DNA of 64,000 bases from Aquicoccus sp. G2-2 (GTDB taxonomy: Bacteria; Pseudomonadota; Alphaproteobacteria; Rhodobacterales; Rhodobacteraceae): NCBI RefSeq assembly GCF_034555965.1, contig NZ_JAYDCK010000003.1:2728001-2792000 (forward strand). Reading direction: 5' to 3'. This document shows positions 9,385 to 18,286 of the stretch, piece after piece (within the stretch, counting starts at the first letter, position 1; every line of letters starts with the position of its first letter). The position numbers and the translations under genes are program-made. The notes beneath the pieces are model-generated. The model was not told the DNA's origin, did not search any database, and worked only from the letters and a program-made list of their open reading frames with translations.

Positions 9385-10541
9385 AAATCTGCGGCGATTG
9401 GCTGACAAATGTAGAGACGCAGACGGTATGTCGCACGCTTTCCGACGCCGGCTTCCAAGCCCTTCTCGTTGGCGGATGTGTGCGCGACGCTTTGCTTGAT
9501 GTGCCCGTTACTGATATTGATATTGCCACCGATGCTGAACCCAGCATTGTCATAGATGTCTGCAAATCCGCCGGGCTTCATGTGATCCCTACGGGATTTG
9601 ATCATGGAACGGTAACGGTTGTCTCGGGTGGGTTAGCACACGAAATCACGACATTCCGGCAAGACGTAAAAACAGATGGCCGTCATGCTATTGTCACCTA
9701 TTCCAAGAACATTGAAGTCGATGCCAAACGCCGCGATTTTACGATGAATGCGCTCTATGCGGATATCGATGGGCGGATCATTGATCCCCTTGGCGGCCTT
9801 GATGATCTTTTCGCCCGACGCGTGCGCTTCATCGACGACCCAACCCAACGCATCCGCGAAGATTATTTGCGCATCCTGAGGTTTTTCCGTTTCACCGCAT
9901 GGTATGGCGATCCGGAACTCGGGCTCGACCCCGACGCTCTCGCCGCTATCTCCATGCACATTGAGGGGCTTGAACAGCTCTCACGAGAGCGCGTCGGCCG
10001 CGAAATCCGCAAACTGCTCTCCGCCCCCGATCCAAGCCTCGCCGTTGCTGCTATGGCTGCTACTGGCGTTTTATCGCGTATTCTTCCCGGTTCCGACCAT
10101 ACGGCGCTTGCACCGCTCGTTCACCTTGAAGCCCTTGCGGGAGCCGAACCCGATCCAATCCGACGCCTCGCCATTCTGGGCGGGCGCGAGCAAGCAGAGC
10201 GGCTAAAACTGTCTAAAAAAGACACAGCCCAATTGGCGGTACTATTGAGTGGCATTAGCGACAGCAACTCTCCTGCCCGACTTGGATACACTTACGGGTT
10301 TGAGGGTGCGCGCAATATTTGCCTGCTCCGGGCCGCATTGCTGGGCCAACCCTTCAACCCGGCGGACATGCGTGCTGCACAAACTGGTGCGAAGGCAAAA
10401 TTCCCGCTACATGCCGCCGATCTAATGCCCGAGTTGAGTGGTCCGGCCCTTGGTGCGCGGCTGACGTGGCTTGAAAACAAATGGATCGAGTCCGGCTTTG
10501 CCTTAAGCCGCAAAGACCTTCTAAATCTGCCCGAAAGCTGA
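9381..10541 (+). CDS. cca: CCA tRNA nucleotidyltransferase / poly(A) polymerase family
   Basis: A 386-residue class II nucleotidyltransferase. LLVGGCVRDALLDVPVTDID (about residues 27-46) holds the GG and metal-binding DxD motifs. RRDFTMNALYAD and the RIREDYLRILRFFRF motif (about residues 150-164) are the RNA- and nucleotide-binding elements. The enzyme adds or repairs the 3' CCA end of tRNA; a poly(A) polymerase role cannot be excluded from sequence. The ATG overlaps the TGA of the preceding NUDIX gene (ATGA), so translation is coupled. A longer open frame starting at 9273 exists but its extra residues resemble nothing in the family. The next gene begins five bases after the stop. Confidence 0.93.
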   Translation: MKICGDWLTNVETQTVCRTLSDAGFQALLVGGCVRDALLDVPVTDIDIATDAEPSIVIDVCKSAGLHVIPTGFDHGTVTVVSGGLAHEITTFRQDVKTDGRHAIVTYSKNIEVDAKRRDFTMNALYADIDGRIIDPLGGLDDLFARRVRFIDDPTQRIREDYLRILRFFRFTAWYGDPELGLDPDALAAISMHIEGLEQLSRERVGREIRKLLSAPDPSLAVAAMAATGVLSRILPGSDHTALAPLVHLEALAGAEPDPIRRLAILGGREQAERLKLSKKDTAQLAVLLSGISDSNSPARLGYTYGFEGARNICLLRAALLGQPFNPADMRAAQTGAKAKFPLHAADLMPELSGPALGARLTWLENKWIESGFALSRKDLLNLPES

Positions 10542-10546
10542 ACAAG

Positions 10547-11769
10547 ATGGCTGAATTCCATATTGAGCGCCTTGGGCTTCGCGGCGACGGTATTGCCGAA
10601 GGTCCGGTTTACGCCCAACTGACACTCCCCGGCGAAACTGTTTCCGGCGTGCTGGACGGTAATAGCTTACGGAATGTAAAGATCATTACGCCTTCTGCTA
10701 ATCGCGTCGCTCCACCTTGCCCGCATTTCAAAAGCTGCGGCGGATGCCAATTACAACATGCCTCAGATGATTTTGTGAAGCGTTGGAAGCGCGAGGTGAT
10801 CGAACGTGCTCTGCAAGCACAGGGTTTGACGACATCAATTCGCACGATGATTACGTCCCCGTCGAACTCCCGACGGCGAGCCACCCTTTCAGCCCGTCGC
10901 ACTAAAAAGGCAGCCACTGCCGGGTTTCATTCCCGCGCCTCTGACATGATCGTCGACATTCCGAATTGCATACTGTTGCAGCCTGAGCTTATGGCCGCGC
11001 TGCCGCTTGCTAAGGCCTTGGCTGCAATCGGCTTAAGCCGCCGTCGCGAACTCAGTGTGACGGTCACCCACTCTCTTTCAGGGTTAGATATCGCAGCAAA
11101 AGGCGGTTGCCCTGCAGACCGCCCGACTCTTGAACGCCTTGCAGCCGAGGCGGAAGAAGCAGATATCGCGCGGCTTACTTGGAACGATGAAGTTATCGTC
11201 ACCCGTCGCCCACCTGCGCAACGCTTTGGCCACGCTTTGGTAATTCCTCCTCCGGGCGCGTTTCTTCAGGCAACACAACACGGCGAGAACGCCCTCCTGT
11301 CAGCTGTCCGAGAAATTGTTGGCGAAGCGGGGAGCGTTGCCGATCTATTCTCAGGGTGTGGCACATTTACCTTGCCACTTGCCAATACTACCCGCATTCA
11401 CGCCGTCGAAGGCAGCAGTGATATGACCAAGGCGCTCGAACAAGGTTGGCGAAGCACCCAAGGACTAAAGCAGGTTTCAACTGAAACGCGTGATCTGTTC
11501 CGAAATCCACTTTTGGCAGATGAATTTTCACCTTTCGAGACCTGCGTAATCGACCCCCTCGTGCCGGAGCCGAAGCGCAGGTTTTCGAACTTGCCAAAGC
11601 CCAATTGCCGCGTATTGCTTATGTATCCTGTAATCCGGTCAGCTTCGCTCGTGATGCCAGAACGCTTGTAGACGCTGGGTATCGGCTTGATTGGATTCAA
11701 CCTATTGACCAGTTTCGTTGGTCTACGCACGTTGAGTTGGTTGCGAGTTTCACACTCAATTCCGCGTGA
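10547..11769 (+). pseudogene. RlmD/TrmA-type RNA 5-methyluridine methyltransferase, frameshifted at a C run
   Basis: Starts at ATG 10547 (MAEFHIERLGLRGDGIAEG), giving a small TRAM-like N-terminal domain. CPHFKSCGGCQLQ (about residues 53-65), with a later CILL, supplies four Cys for a [4Fe-4S] cluster. PPPGAFLQATQHGENALL, DLFSGCGTFTLPLA and AVEGSSDM form the SAM-binding methyltransferase core. The frame then shifts at five C (11554-11558). With one extra C the protein continues as DPPRAGAEAQVFEL, reaches the catalytic SCNP motif and ends QFRWSTHVELVASFTLNSA at 11769, about 407 residues. Without repair the catalytic Cys is lost and the product ends at 11671. The enzyme methylates uridine C5 in rRNA or tRNA; which RNA is unclear. 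Confidence 0.85.
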
Positions 11770-11842
11770 TGGCCAAAAAACTGCTACAGCCACATCTGAT
11801 AATTCGTTAGAATCCATTCATTGAGGCAAAACGGGCAGGGAC

Positions 11843-12334
11843 ATGCGAATTTCCAGATTTTTATTGATCGCGCTGATGTTTGTGGGGCTGGTCGGCTGTT
11901 CCAAATTTCGAACCTATAATGGGCCAGAGGTTACCCGCGTGATCGTGCTGAAAAGCGATCGCGTCATGTATCTCATGCATAACGAGAAAGTGCTAAAAGC
12001 CTATCCTGTCGGGCTTGGGTTCGCACCAAATGGACATAAATCATTCGAAGGCGACGGGCGCACCCCGGAAGGCGAATATCTGATTGATCGACGCAATCCA
12101 AACAGTGAGTTTCATCTATCAGTCGGGATTTCTTATCCCAACGAAGCGGATCGCGCGAAAGCGCGCGAAGCCGGAAAATCGCCGGGCGGAGATATCTTCA
12201 TTCATGGCAGACCGGGAAAATACCGGAAGGGCGGACGCGACTGGACCGCTGGTTGTATCTCCGTAACAAACCGCCAAATCGAAGAAATCTACGCCATGAT
12301 AAAGAACGGCACGCCAATCTCCATCAAGCCGTGA
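11843..12334 (+). CDS. L,D-transpeptidase family lipoprotein
   Basis: A 163-residue protein with a lipoprotein signal: a hydrophobic stretch then LVGC at about residues 16-19. The YkuD catalytic domain follows, with GRTPEGEY and the active-site block HGRP...DWTAGCISVTN (about residues 115-141), including the catalytic Cys. Such enzymes make 3-3 crosslinks in peptidoglycan or attach proteins to it in the periplasm. It ends three bases before the stop of the convergent CAP-domain gene. A second YkuD protein with a different export signal is encoded at 13009. The family also includes trimming enzymes, so the exact reaction is not certain. Confidence 0.87.
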   Translation: MRISRFLLIALMFVGLVGCSKFRTYNGPEVTRVIVLKSDRVMYLMHNEKVLKAYPVGLGFAPNGHKSFEGDGRTPEGEYLIDRRNPNSEFHLSVGISYPNEADRAKAREAGKSPGGDIFIHGRPGKYRKGGRDWTAGCISVTNRQIEEIYAMIKNGTPISIKP

Positions 12335-12337
12335 TGG

Positions 12338-12850
12338 TTACGATCCCATGATCAACGTCCACCAGATTTTACCGCTCCTCTCTTGAAACCAGGCAAAACC
12401 CAAATTGACTGCACGCTTATCGAGAATAACCGAGCGCGTGTCATCTTCGTCCATCCATGCAGCCAGCGTTTCCAGCTCGGTCTCATAAGTCTCAGAAATA
12501 TCCTCGCCCAGCATCGTACCAGTGTAACCCACACGCCGAACCCGGTCGATCGGCGACGAACCATCGGAGCCAAAATGCCATGGCCGGTTTTGTACTGACA
12601 TATCCCGCGAATGGGTGGCGGCGGCGGCGTTGAGCTTTGCATTAAGTTGAACCGGCGAAGCACCCGACGCCTTGCGCAAATCGTTGATCGCATCAAGCAT
12701 CCGATACTCGATTTTTCCGGTTGAAGAATTTGAAATGCGATAGAGCTTGGGTAACGGCTTGCCGTCAACACCAAGCTGCGGTGTTGTCGTGTCAACACAG
12801 GCCTGAAGAACAAAGAGAGACGCGAGGACAATAGCCAGTATTCGTATCAT
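12338..12850 (-). CDS. CAP/SCP-domain lipoprotein
   Basis: A 170-residue predicted lipoprotein (hydrophobic leader ending LQAC at about residues 15-18). The CAP fold is visible as LNAAAATHSRDMSVQNRPWH, with the conserved His and Glu-type positions, then GEDISETYET and the C-terminal FAWFQERSGKIWWTLIMG. Bacterial CAP proteins are secreted or membrane-anchored and of poorly known function; some bind lipids or the cell wall. It lies between two L,D-transpeptidase genes, convergent with the first and divergent from the second, suggesting a cell-envelope role. No catalytic claim can be made from the sequence. Confidence 0.8.
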   Translation of the reverse strand: MIRILAIVLASLFVLQACVDTTTPQLGVDGKPLPKLYRISNSSTGKIEYRMLDAINDLRKASGASPVQLNAKLNAAAATHSRDMSVQNRPWHFGSDGSSPIDRVRRVGYTGTMLGEDISETYETELETLAAWMDEDDTRSVILDKRAVNLGFAWFQERSGKIWWTLIMGS

Positions 12851-13008
12851 TGAGTGCCGCCTGATTTAGTTTCGCCCCACCCATAGCCCGACAGGCGTTG
12901 CCATTCAAACCCACATCAGCGTGACTTGGCCGAATAGTGGATGTTTGATTTGCGAGTGCGGCTTTCACGCAATATCATGCGCGGAAAATTGCAGGTTGGG
13001 AGCCCGTC

Positions 13009-13611
13009 ATGAAACATAAACCGCCCCGCGCGCTTGATCGCCGCGGCTTTATCGCCACTGGCGCAGCTATGCTTGCGACCCCGGCGCTTGCGAACCCCTT
13101 TGACGGAGCCAACACTGTCGAGGTCGAGCGCGATGTGAGCGAGGTTGTTCGTCACAACATTTCCAGCTTCCGCTCTCTGGAGTGGCAGCCCTATTTTGAC
13201 AACCTTCACAACGGTGCAATCCTAGTGGATATCAGCTCACGGGCGCTTCATTTCTGGTCGCAAGATGCCTCGATATACAAGCTCTACCCCACATCCGTGC
13301 CGCTGACCGAAGATCTGACTCGCCGGGGGCGCACAAGTGTCGTTCGCAAGGTCGTTGGCCCAAGTTGGCGACCGACGCCGGCAATGCGTAAACGCAACCC
13401 GGAATGGCCCGCATATGTCGGCCCCGGCCCGGAGAACCCGCTTGGCACCCACGCAATGTATCTAAGCTGGACCTACTACCGGATTCACGGAACGCATGAC
13501 ACACGCAAGATTGGGCGGCGCTCCTCGAATGGATGTATTGGCCTCTATAACGAGCACATCGCTGAGCTATTCAGTCTTTGTAAGGTCGGCACACAAGTGT
13601 TGCTAATATGA
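13009..13611 (+). CDS. L,D-transpeptidase with Tat-type signal
   Basis: A 200-residue protein. The leader DRRGFIATGAAMLATPALAN has a twin Arg followed by G-F-I, consistent with Tat export; Sec cannot be ruled out. The YkuD domain has GTHAMYLSW, HGTHDTRKIG and RRSSNGCIGLYNEH (about residues 150-180), with the catalytic His and Cys in the usual spacing. It should act on peptidoglycan stem peptides in the periplasm. This family with a long loop before the catalytic block (WRPTPAMRKRNPEWPAYV) is common in Rhizobiales and Rhodobacterales, often in several copies. It is divergent from the CAP-domain lipoprotein gene. Confidence 0.9.
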   Translation: MKHKPPRALDRRGFIATGAAMLATPALANPFDGANTVEVERDVSEVVRHNISSFRSLEWQPYFDNLHNGAILVDISSRALHFWSQDASIYKLYPTSVPLTEDLTRRGRTSVVRKVVGPSWRPTPAMRKRNPEWPAYVGPGPENPLGTHAMYLSWTYYRIHGTHDTRKIGRRSSNGCIGLYNEHIAELFSLCKVGTQVLLI

Positions 13612-13761
13612 CGACATCCCGGCGATCTCTGCCCGTCTCTGCGCAAGTTGGGTTTGCAATCCGATAAAATTACTGCTTAGAGAGAGTTACGAGGTAAGTC
13701 TTGGGTGCTTGCCGTCGCCGGTAACGGCATCTGACGGTAGGCGAATATCTGGAGGATAATT

Positions 13762-13950
13762 ATGAAGAAACTCGTTCTCGCTGCTGCACTGACTGCTGCT
13801 GCTTCGACCGCTTATGCTGGCTCCATGGCCGAGCCTGTGATCGAAGCACCGGTTGTTGTGGAACAAACCGCCGCAAGCTCTTCGTCGAGCGGCATCATCA
13901 TTCCGCTGCTGCTGCTGGTCGCAATTGCTGCCGTTGCAGCATCGAACTAA
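13762..13950 (+). CDS. Small exported membrane protein of unknown function
   Basis: A 62-residue protein with a strong ribosome site (CTGGAGGATAATT before ATG). It has a cleavable-looking signal peptide (residues 1-19, ending STAYA), a short acidic/valine region, a run of five Ser (SSSSSG), and a hydrophobic segment (IIIPLLLLVAIAAVAAS) that reaches the C-terminus. I do not recognise a named family, though tiny proteins of this form occur beside ferrochelatase in relatives (from memory). The gene has its own terminator at 13979-14011, between it and the convergent hemH. About 150 bases lie between it and the preceding stop, enough for its own promoter. A structural or regulatory envelope role is only a guess. 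Confidence 0.7.
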   Translation: MKKLVLAAALTAAASTAYAGSMAEPVIEAPVVVEQTAASSSSSGIIIPLLLLVAIAAVAASN

Positions 13951-13978
13951 GCAATCTAGCGAACGCTAAAAGAATCGG

Positions 13979-14011
13979 AAAGGCGGTGCGTTGGCATCGC
14001 CTTTTCTATTT
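13979..14011 (+). terminator. Rho-independent terminator after the small membrane protein gene
   Basis: Stem AAAGGCGGTG pairs with CATCGCCTTT (one G-T pair) around a six-base loop and is followed by a T-rich stretch (TTTTCTATTTG). It lies 28 bases after the stop at 13950 and 19 bases before the hemH stop, so it could serve both convergent genes. Confidence 0.75.
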
Positions 14012-14029
14012 GTTGGAAGCGGCAATCCT

Positions 14030-15097
14030 TCACCCGACCCAGCCTTTGAGGTTGTCGGCGATCACCTCCGATAACACGGCGATGTGTGCGGGCATATCAT
14101 TCAGGCACGGGATGTAATGAAATGCTTCTCCGCCCGCCTGGATAAAACTGTCACGGATTTCCTCATTGATCTCTTCCAACGTTTCAATGCAGTCCGCGGC
14201 AAATGCGGGTGCAATCACGGCGATACTTTTCTTACCTTCCTCATGAGCCAACCGTGACACCTCTTCAACGGTATAGGGCCGCAACCATTCCTCTGGTCCG
14301 AAAATCGATTGAAAGCTGGTGGTGATCTGCTTGTCATCCCAACCGAGACGCTCTTTCAGAAGGCGTGTGGTTTTCTGGCATTGGCAATGATACGGATCGC
14401 CGTTCTGTAAATACCGCTTCGGCATCCCGTGATATGAAACCACAAGCAATTCAGGCGCATTCTCCATCTGCGCATACGCAGTCTCAACGGATTGTGCCAG
14501 CGCATCAATATAGTTCGGGTGGTCAAAATAAGCTGCCACGGTGCGTGCCGCAGGCTGCCATTTCTCTTTCATCAGTGCCCGGAAAAACTGATCATTTGCC
14601 GTCGCCGTAGTGGCTCCCGCATATTGAGGGTAAAGTGGGAAAAACAACACCTTTGTGCAACCGGCAGCAACCATTTGATGCACTTTGGATTCGGTAGATG
14701 GGTTGCCGTATCGCATACAAAAATCAACCAATACATCCTCGCCAAACTGCGCCTTCATCCTAGCGGCAATGGCCAATGTCTGGTCTCTGGTAATCGTCAG
14801 CAATGGGCTTTCATTCCGGTCCGTATTCCAAATCGACTTATATGCGGCGCCGCTCGAAAAGGGCCGTTTGCTCAGGATCACAAGCTGCAACAACGGTTGC
14901 CATTTCCACGAGGGATAGTCGATCACGCGCCTGTCCGAGAGGAATTCACCAAGGTATCGTCGCATCGACCAGTAGTCATAAGCATCCGGTGTTCCAAGGT
15001 TTGCAACGAGCACGCCGACCTTCTCACGTGGCACAACGGGGTGATCAACAGGAGCACTCGGCATCGCAAAGCCTTTAGAAGTGTCTTCGACCATCAT
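14030..15097 (-). CDS. hemH: Ferrochelatase
   Basis: A 355-residue enzyme inserting ferrous iron into protoporphyrin IX, the last step of haem synthesis. VGVLVANLGTPDAYDYWSMR opens the domain. VVSYHGMPKRY (about residues 207-217) contains the catalytic His of the ferrochelatase signature, and APAFAADCIETLEEI is the conserved C-terminal block. CQCQKT after DPYHCQ gives extra Cys residues as seen in many alphaproteobacterial and cluster-containing enzymes; I do not claim a cluster here. An alternative start at 15094 (second Met) is equivalent. It is probably transcribed alone, with the NDUFAF5-like gene upstream on the same strand about 50 bases away. Confidence 0.95.
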   Translation of the reverse strand: MMVEDTSKGFAMPSAPVDHPVVPREKVGVLVANLGTPDAYDYWSMRRYLGEFLSDRRVIDYPSWKWQPLLQLVILSKRPFSSGAAYKSIWNTDRNESPLLTITRDQTLAIAARMKAQFGEDVLVDFCMRYGNPSTESKVHQMVAAGCTKVLFFPLYPQYAGATTATANDQFFRALMKEKWQPAARTVAAYFDHPNYIDALAQSVETAYAQMENAPELLVVSYHGMPKRYLQNGDPYHCQCQKTTRLLKERLGWDDKQITTSFQSIFGPEEWLRPYTVEEVSRLAHEEGKKSIAVIAPAFAADCIETLEEINEEIRDSFIQAGGEAFHYIPCLNDMPAHIAVLSEVIADNLKGWVG

Positions 15098-15149
15098 TTG
15101 CCCTAACTCTGGTAGCGTTTGCAGGTCAATATTACTTTAAGAGGCGCAG

Positions 15150-15971
15150 TCAATCCTTCACTGGCACCTCAGCTACGCCGAGCGCGTCCGCCAATCGGGC
15201 GCGTGCCGAGCCTGGGCGCAATGGCTGCGGCTGTGAAGGATCCGGAGCCCACCCCACCAGAAAAACCACCTCAAAGGTCGCTGGGATACGCCCGTCAGTC
15301 CCGCCAAAGTTGTTGATATAGAGTTGCACAGCGCGGTCAAAAATCTTGCGACGACTGAAATGCTCCAAGCGCCCGGAAAGCGCATTTTGTTCCCCCATCG
15401 CGCGAAGTTCGCGCATCAGGTGCCATGGCGACTGATAACTGGCGGTGAAGAGCAGCGAGTCTGCAACGGGTAAGGCAAACCCTGCGCGTTGGAGCAAATC
15501 ACCCAAATCACGAATCTCTGCCATCGGTGCAACGCGGGGTGAAAGCCCACCGCTGATTTCACTTTCCGCCTGTGCCAGAGACGCGCGTAACTCGTGCAAT
15601 GTTCGGCCACCAAATAGCGCCGCCATAAAAAGCCCGTCTGATTGTAACGCATGGCGGCATTGGATCAACTGACCGACTGGATCATTTGCCCAGTGAAGTG
15701 CCATCGCATGCACGACAAGATCATGCCCTCCGGGCACGAATGAAAGAGTATCTTCATCTGAAACCACGGTGCCGTCAGGTATCTCGGCACCCCAGAATCC
15801 CGGATAACCAGTGACAATTCCGGGTGCGTTAAACGATTTCTTAATCATCGACAGCCGATCCTTTATTTCGTCGGCAACGAGTCGATGGAGAAACGGCTCG
15901 AAAGCTTTATTTGCACGCATTCGATTACGGGCAAGGGCACTGTAATTGGTCAGGGTGGGTGAATTCGTCAT
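15150..15971 (-). CDS. NDUFAF5-type methyltransferase-fold protein (complex I assembly factor homologue)
   Basis: A 273-residue protein with a class I methyltransferase fold. Several blocks match the mitochondrial complex I assembly factor NDUFAF5 as I remember it: ALHWANDPVGQLIQCR, FGGRTLHELRASLAQAE, DLGDLLQRAGFALPVADS, MRELRAMGEQNAL and DGRIPATFEVVFLVGWAPDP. NDUFAF5 hydroxylates an arginine of the NDUFS7 subunit; the bacterial member probably has a similar role on NuoB (inference). BioC is a more distant relative and there is no biotin context. The SAM motif I (usually a DxGxGxG loop) looks degenerate here, which deserves attention. It is divergent from comF with 23 bases between the start codons. 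Confidence 0.75.
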   Translation of the reverse strand: MTNSPTLTNYSALARNRMRANKAFEPFLHRLVADEIKDRLSMIKKSFNAPGIVTGYPGFWGAEIPDGTVVSDEDTLSFVPGGHDLVVHAMALHWANDPVGQLIQCRHALQSDGLFMAALFGGRTLHELRASLAQAESEISGGLSPRVAPMAEIRDLGDLLQRAGFALPVADSLLFTASYQSPWHLMRELRAMGEQNALSGRLEHFSRRKIFDRAVQLYINNFGGTDGRIPATFEVVFLVGWAPDPSQPQPLRPGSARARLADALGVAEVPVKD

Positions 15972-15994
15972 AGGTCGATATTAGGAGCGCTGGG

Positions 15995-16714
15995 GTGAAG
16001 TTTCAAACCGTGATGCAACTTATCTATCCACCTCAGTGCGTCTGCTGTGGCGGGATGGTAGACAGCGACTTCGGACTCTGCGGGCCGTGTTGGCGCGATA
16101 CACCTTTCATCGAAGGCTTAGCTTGCGACATTTGTGGAACACCTTTACCTGGCGTTTCAGATGAAGCGGAGATTTGTGACGATTGCCAGAAAACGGCACG
16201 GTCGTGGCAGCGTGGGCGGGCTTCATTTCTCTACCGGGATAACGGGCGCAAATTGGTTCTCATGCTGAAACATGGTGATCGCCATGATATCGTCCGACCA
16301 GCGGCACACTGGTTGGCACGCGCGGCAAAGACACTCGTGGTGAAAAATACCTTAATCGCTCCGATCCCTCTACACTGGACCCGACTCTTGAAGCGACGGT
16401 TCAATCAATCCGCTCTCTTGGCGCAGGCGCTTGCGAAGACACTGAAGCTACCCTGCTGCCCGGATCTTCTTGTGCGAAACAGCCGCACGGAAAGCTTGAA
16501 CGGGAAAAATTTTGATCAGCGATTTAGAACCATGACGGGTGTGATCAAGGCGCACCCACAGCGGCGGCATTTAATGGAGGGAGTGCCGATTTTGCTGGTT
16601 GATGACGTAATGACGTCGGGCGCCACTATGGCAGCAGCGGCAGAGGCTTGCCTCGCCGCCGGGGCACGGGATGTTTCGGCTCTCGCACTGGCGCGCGTTG
16701 CAAAGGGTGACTAA
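15995..16714 (+). CDS. comF: ComF family phosphoribosyltransferase-like protein
   Basis: A 239-residue ComF-type protein. The N-terminal half has two zinc-finger-like Cys pairs (CVCCGG...CGPC and CDICG...CDDC, residues 15-66). The C-terminal half carries the phosphoribosyltransferase loop VPILLVDDVMTSGATMA (about residues 196-212), with the PRPP-binding DD and TSGAT. In competent bacteria ComF takes part in DNA uptake; in Rhodobacteraceae it also accompanies gene-transfer-agent recipient functions (family knowledge). The start is GTG (15995); ATG alternatives would shorten the zinc region. It is followed by a glutaredoxin gene 37 bases later. Confidence 0.88.
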   Translation: MKFQTVMQLIYPPQCVCCGGMVDSDFGLCGPCWRDTPFIEGLACDICGTPLPGVSDEAEICDDCQKTARSWQRGRASFLYRDNGRKLVLMLKHGDRHDIVRPAAHWLARAAKTLVVKNTLIAPIPLHWTRLLKRRFNQSALLAQALAKTLKLPCCPDLLVRNSRTESLNGKNFDQRFRTMTGVIKAHPQRRHLMEGVPILLVDDVMTSGATMAAAAEACLAAGARDVSALALARVAKGD

Positions 16715-16751
16715 GTTCACGACAATTGGACAAATTGTCGAGGATGATACC

Positions 16752-17009
16752 ATGGTGCCGATAGAGATCTACACCTCTCCGATGTGCGGCTTTTGCCATG
16801 CGGCAAAGCGGTTGCTCAAACAAAAGGGCGTTGAATTCACCGAGTTCGATATTTGGGCTGAGCCGGGTCGCAAGCAGGAAATGCTGCAACGGGCAAATGG
16901 TGGATATACAGTGCCACAAATCTTTATCAGTGAAAGCCATATCGGTGGGTGTGACGAGTTGTACGAATTGGAACGCGCAGGCAAACTCGACGCGCTATTG
17001 CAAGGATAG
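16752..17009 (+). CDS. grxC: Glutaredoxin 3
   Basis: An 85-residue thiol-disulfide oxidoreductase using glutathione. The active site is CGFC at about residues 12-15 (CPYC in the E. coli protein), followed by the cis-Pro motif YTVPQIFI and the GSH-binding IGGCDELYELE. I start at ATG 16752; the longer open frame upstream overlaps comF. It lies in a run of short-spaced genes (comF, grxC, amidohydrolase, marR), suggesting one transcript. The nitrilase-family gene starts three bases after the stop. Confidence 0.93.
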   Translation: MVPIEIYTSPMCGFCHAAKRLLKQKGVEFTEFDIWAEPGRKQEMLQRANGGYTVPQIFISESHIGGCDELYELERAGKLDALLQG

Positions 17010-17012
17010 ACG

Positions 17013-17849
17013 ATGTTGCGCACTGCATTAATTCAGATGACATCGGGCGAAGACCCCGCGCAAAACCTCGCAACATTGCGCGAAAACCTTCACGAGGCCA
17101 AAGCAGGTAACGCGGATTTTGCATTGAGTCCGGAAGTAACCAATTGCATCTCGCCCAGTCGCAGACATCAGCGTGCAGTTCTGCACCGACAAGAGGATGA
17201 TCCGACGCTTGCGGGCGCGCGCGAAGAGGCCGCGCGACATGGACTATGGGTGTTGCTTGGATCTTTGGCGCTTCTGACCGAGGATGAAGACGGCCGCTTT
17301 GCCAACCGATCTTTCTTGATTGATCCTGAAGGGCAGATTGCAGCGCAATATGACAAGATTCACATGTTTGATGTTGATGTATCCGAGACCGAAACCTATC
17401 GCGAATCGACGCATTTTCGACCAGGTAACGCCGCAATAACCGCGAAAACGGATTTCGGCACGCTCGGGTTGACGATTTGTTACGATTTACGTTTTGCTTA
17501 TCTGCATCGTGCTCTCGCTCAGGCCGGGGCAGATATTTTGACCGTTCCTGCGGCGTTCTCACCCGTAACAGGCAAAGCGCATTGGGAAGCGCTATTACGC
17601 GCAAGAGCCATTGAAACCGGCTGCTTTGTGCTCGCCCCTGCTCAGACCGGTGTGCATTACGAAAAGGACGGAAAGCAGCGCCGCACCTATGGTCACTCAC
17701 TCGCCGTTGCCCCTTGGGGCGAGGTGCTTGTGGATGCAGGTACTGAACCGGGTGTCTTCTTTGCCGATCTCGATCTCGATCAGATCGAAAAAGCGCGAAG
17801 CAGAGTGCCGGCGCTGTCTCATGACAGGGACTTCAAGGGGCCATTATGA
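17013..17849 (+). CDS. Carbon-nitrogen hydrolase (Nit1-type omega-amidase / deaminated-glutathione amidase)
   Basis: A 278-residue nitrilase-superfamily enzyme with the complete Glu-Lys-Cys triad: E in LSPEVTN (about residue 43), K in YDKIHMFD (about 113), and C in GLTICYDLRF (about 149). DVDVSETETYRESTHFRPG is typical of the Nit1 branch, which repairs deaminated glutathione or hydrolyses alpha-keto amides. The placement directly after glutaredoxin fits a glutathione-repair role (inference). Its TGA overlaps the ATG of the marR gene (ATGA), so the two are translationally coupled. The plant and yeast members also act on ketoglutaramate, so the substrate is not settled. Confidence 0.88.
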   Translation: MLRTALIQMTSGEDPAQNLATLRENLHEAKAGNADFALSPEVTNCISPSRRHQRAVLHRQEDDPTLAGAREEAARHGLWVLLGSLALLTEDEDGRFANRSFLIDPEGQIAAQYDKIHMFDVDVSETETYRESTHFRPGNAAITAKTDFGTLGLTICYDLRFAYLHRALAQAGADILTVPAAFSPVTGKAHWEALLRARAIETGCFVLAPAQTGVHYEKDGKQRRTYGHSLAVAPWGEVLVDAGTEPGVFFADLDLDQIEKARSRVPALSHDRDFKGPL

Positions 17850-18286
17850 GTGAGCCCGGAAATGCCCTTGCCGTTACTTTATTCAGCGAAATCCTCGCCA
17901 CTGATCAGTTGGTGCGAAACCGACTGTCGAGAGTGCTCCCCAAAGGCATGGAAATCTCGCATTTTTCAGTGCTGAACACACTTGCTCATACCGGCGATGA
18001 ACGAACACCTGCCCAGTTGGCACAGAATTTTCACGTTACCCGCGGCGCAATGACCAACACGCTCAGCAAACTGGAATGGGCAGGCTACATCCATATCCGG
18101 CCCGATTGGGACGATGCGCGGCGCAAATGGGTGGGGATCAGCCCGGCAGGACGCCATGCACGAGACGCGGCGATTGCGGCGATTGGGCCAATGATCACTG
18201 AGCTGGTAAGCGATTTGGGTGAAGAAAAAGTGCGGGCGGCGCTGCCGATTCTGCGTGAACTCAGGCTGAAACTGGAAGCGGATTAG
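17846..18286 (+). CDS. MarR family transcriptional regulator
   Basis: A 146-residue winged-helix regulator. The N-terminal dimerisation helix is followed by the helix-turn-helix ([20 protein letters not shown], about residues 53-72) and the wing with [15 protein letters not shown], the conserved MarR D-x-R block. Regulators of this kind repress transport, stress or catabolic genes and release DNA on binding a ligand or upon oxidation. It is co-translated with the amidase gene, and its end overlaps the end of convergent ubiG by four bases. No Cys residue is seen that would suggest an oxidation sensor. Target genes are unknown; an effect on its own operon is possible. Confidence 0.88.
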   Translation: MSEPGNALAVTLFSEILATDQLVRNRLSRVLPKGMEISHFSVLNTLAHTGDERTPAQLAQNFHVTRGAMTNTLSKLEWAGYIHIRPDWDDARRKWVGISPAGRHARDAAIAAIGPMITELVSDLGEEKVRAALPILRELRLKLEAD

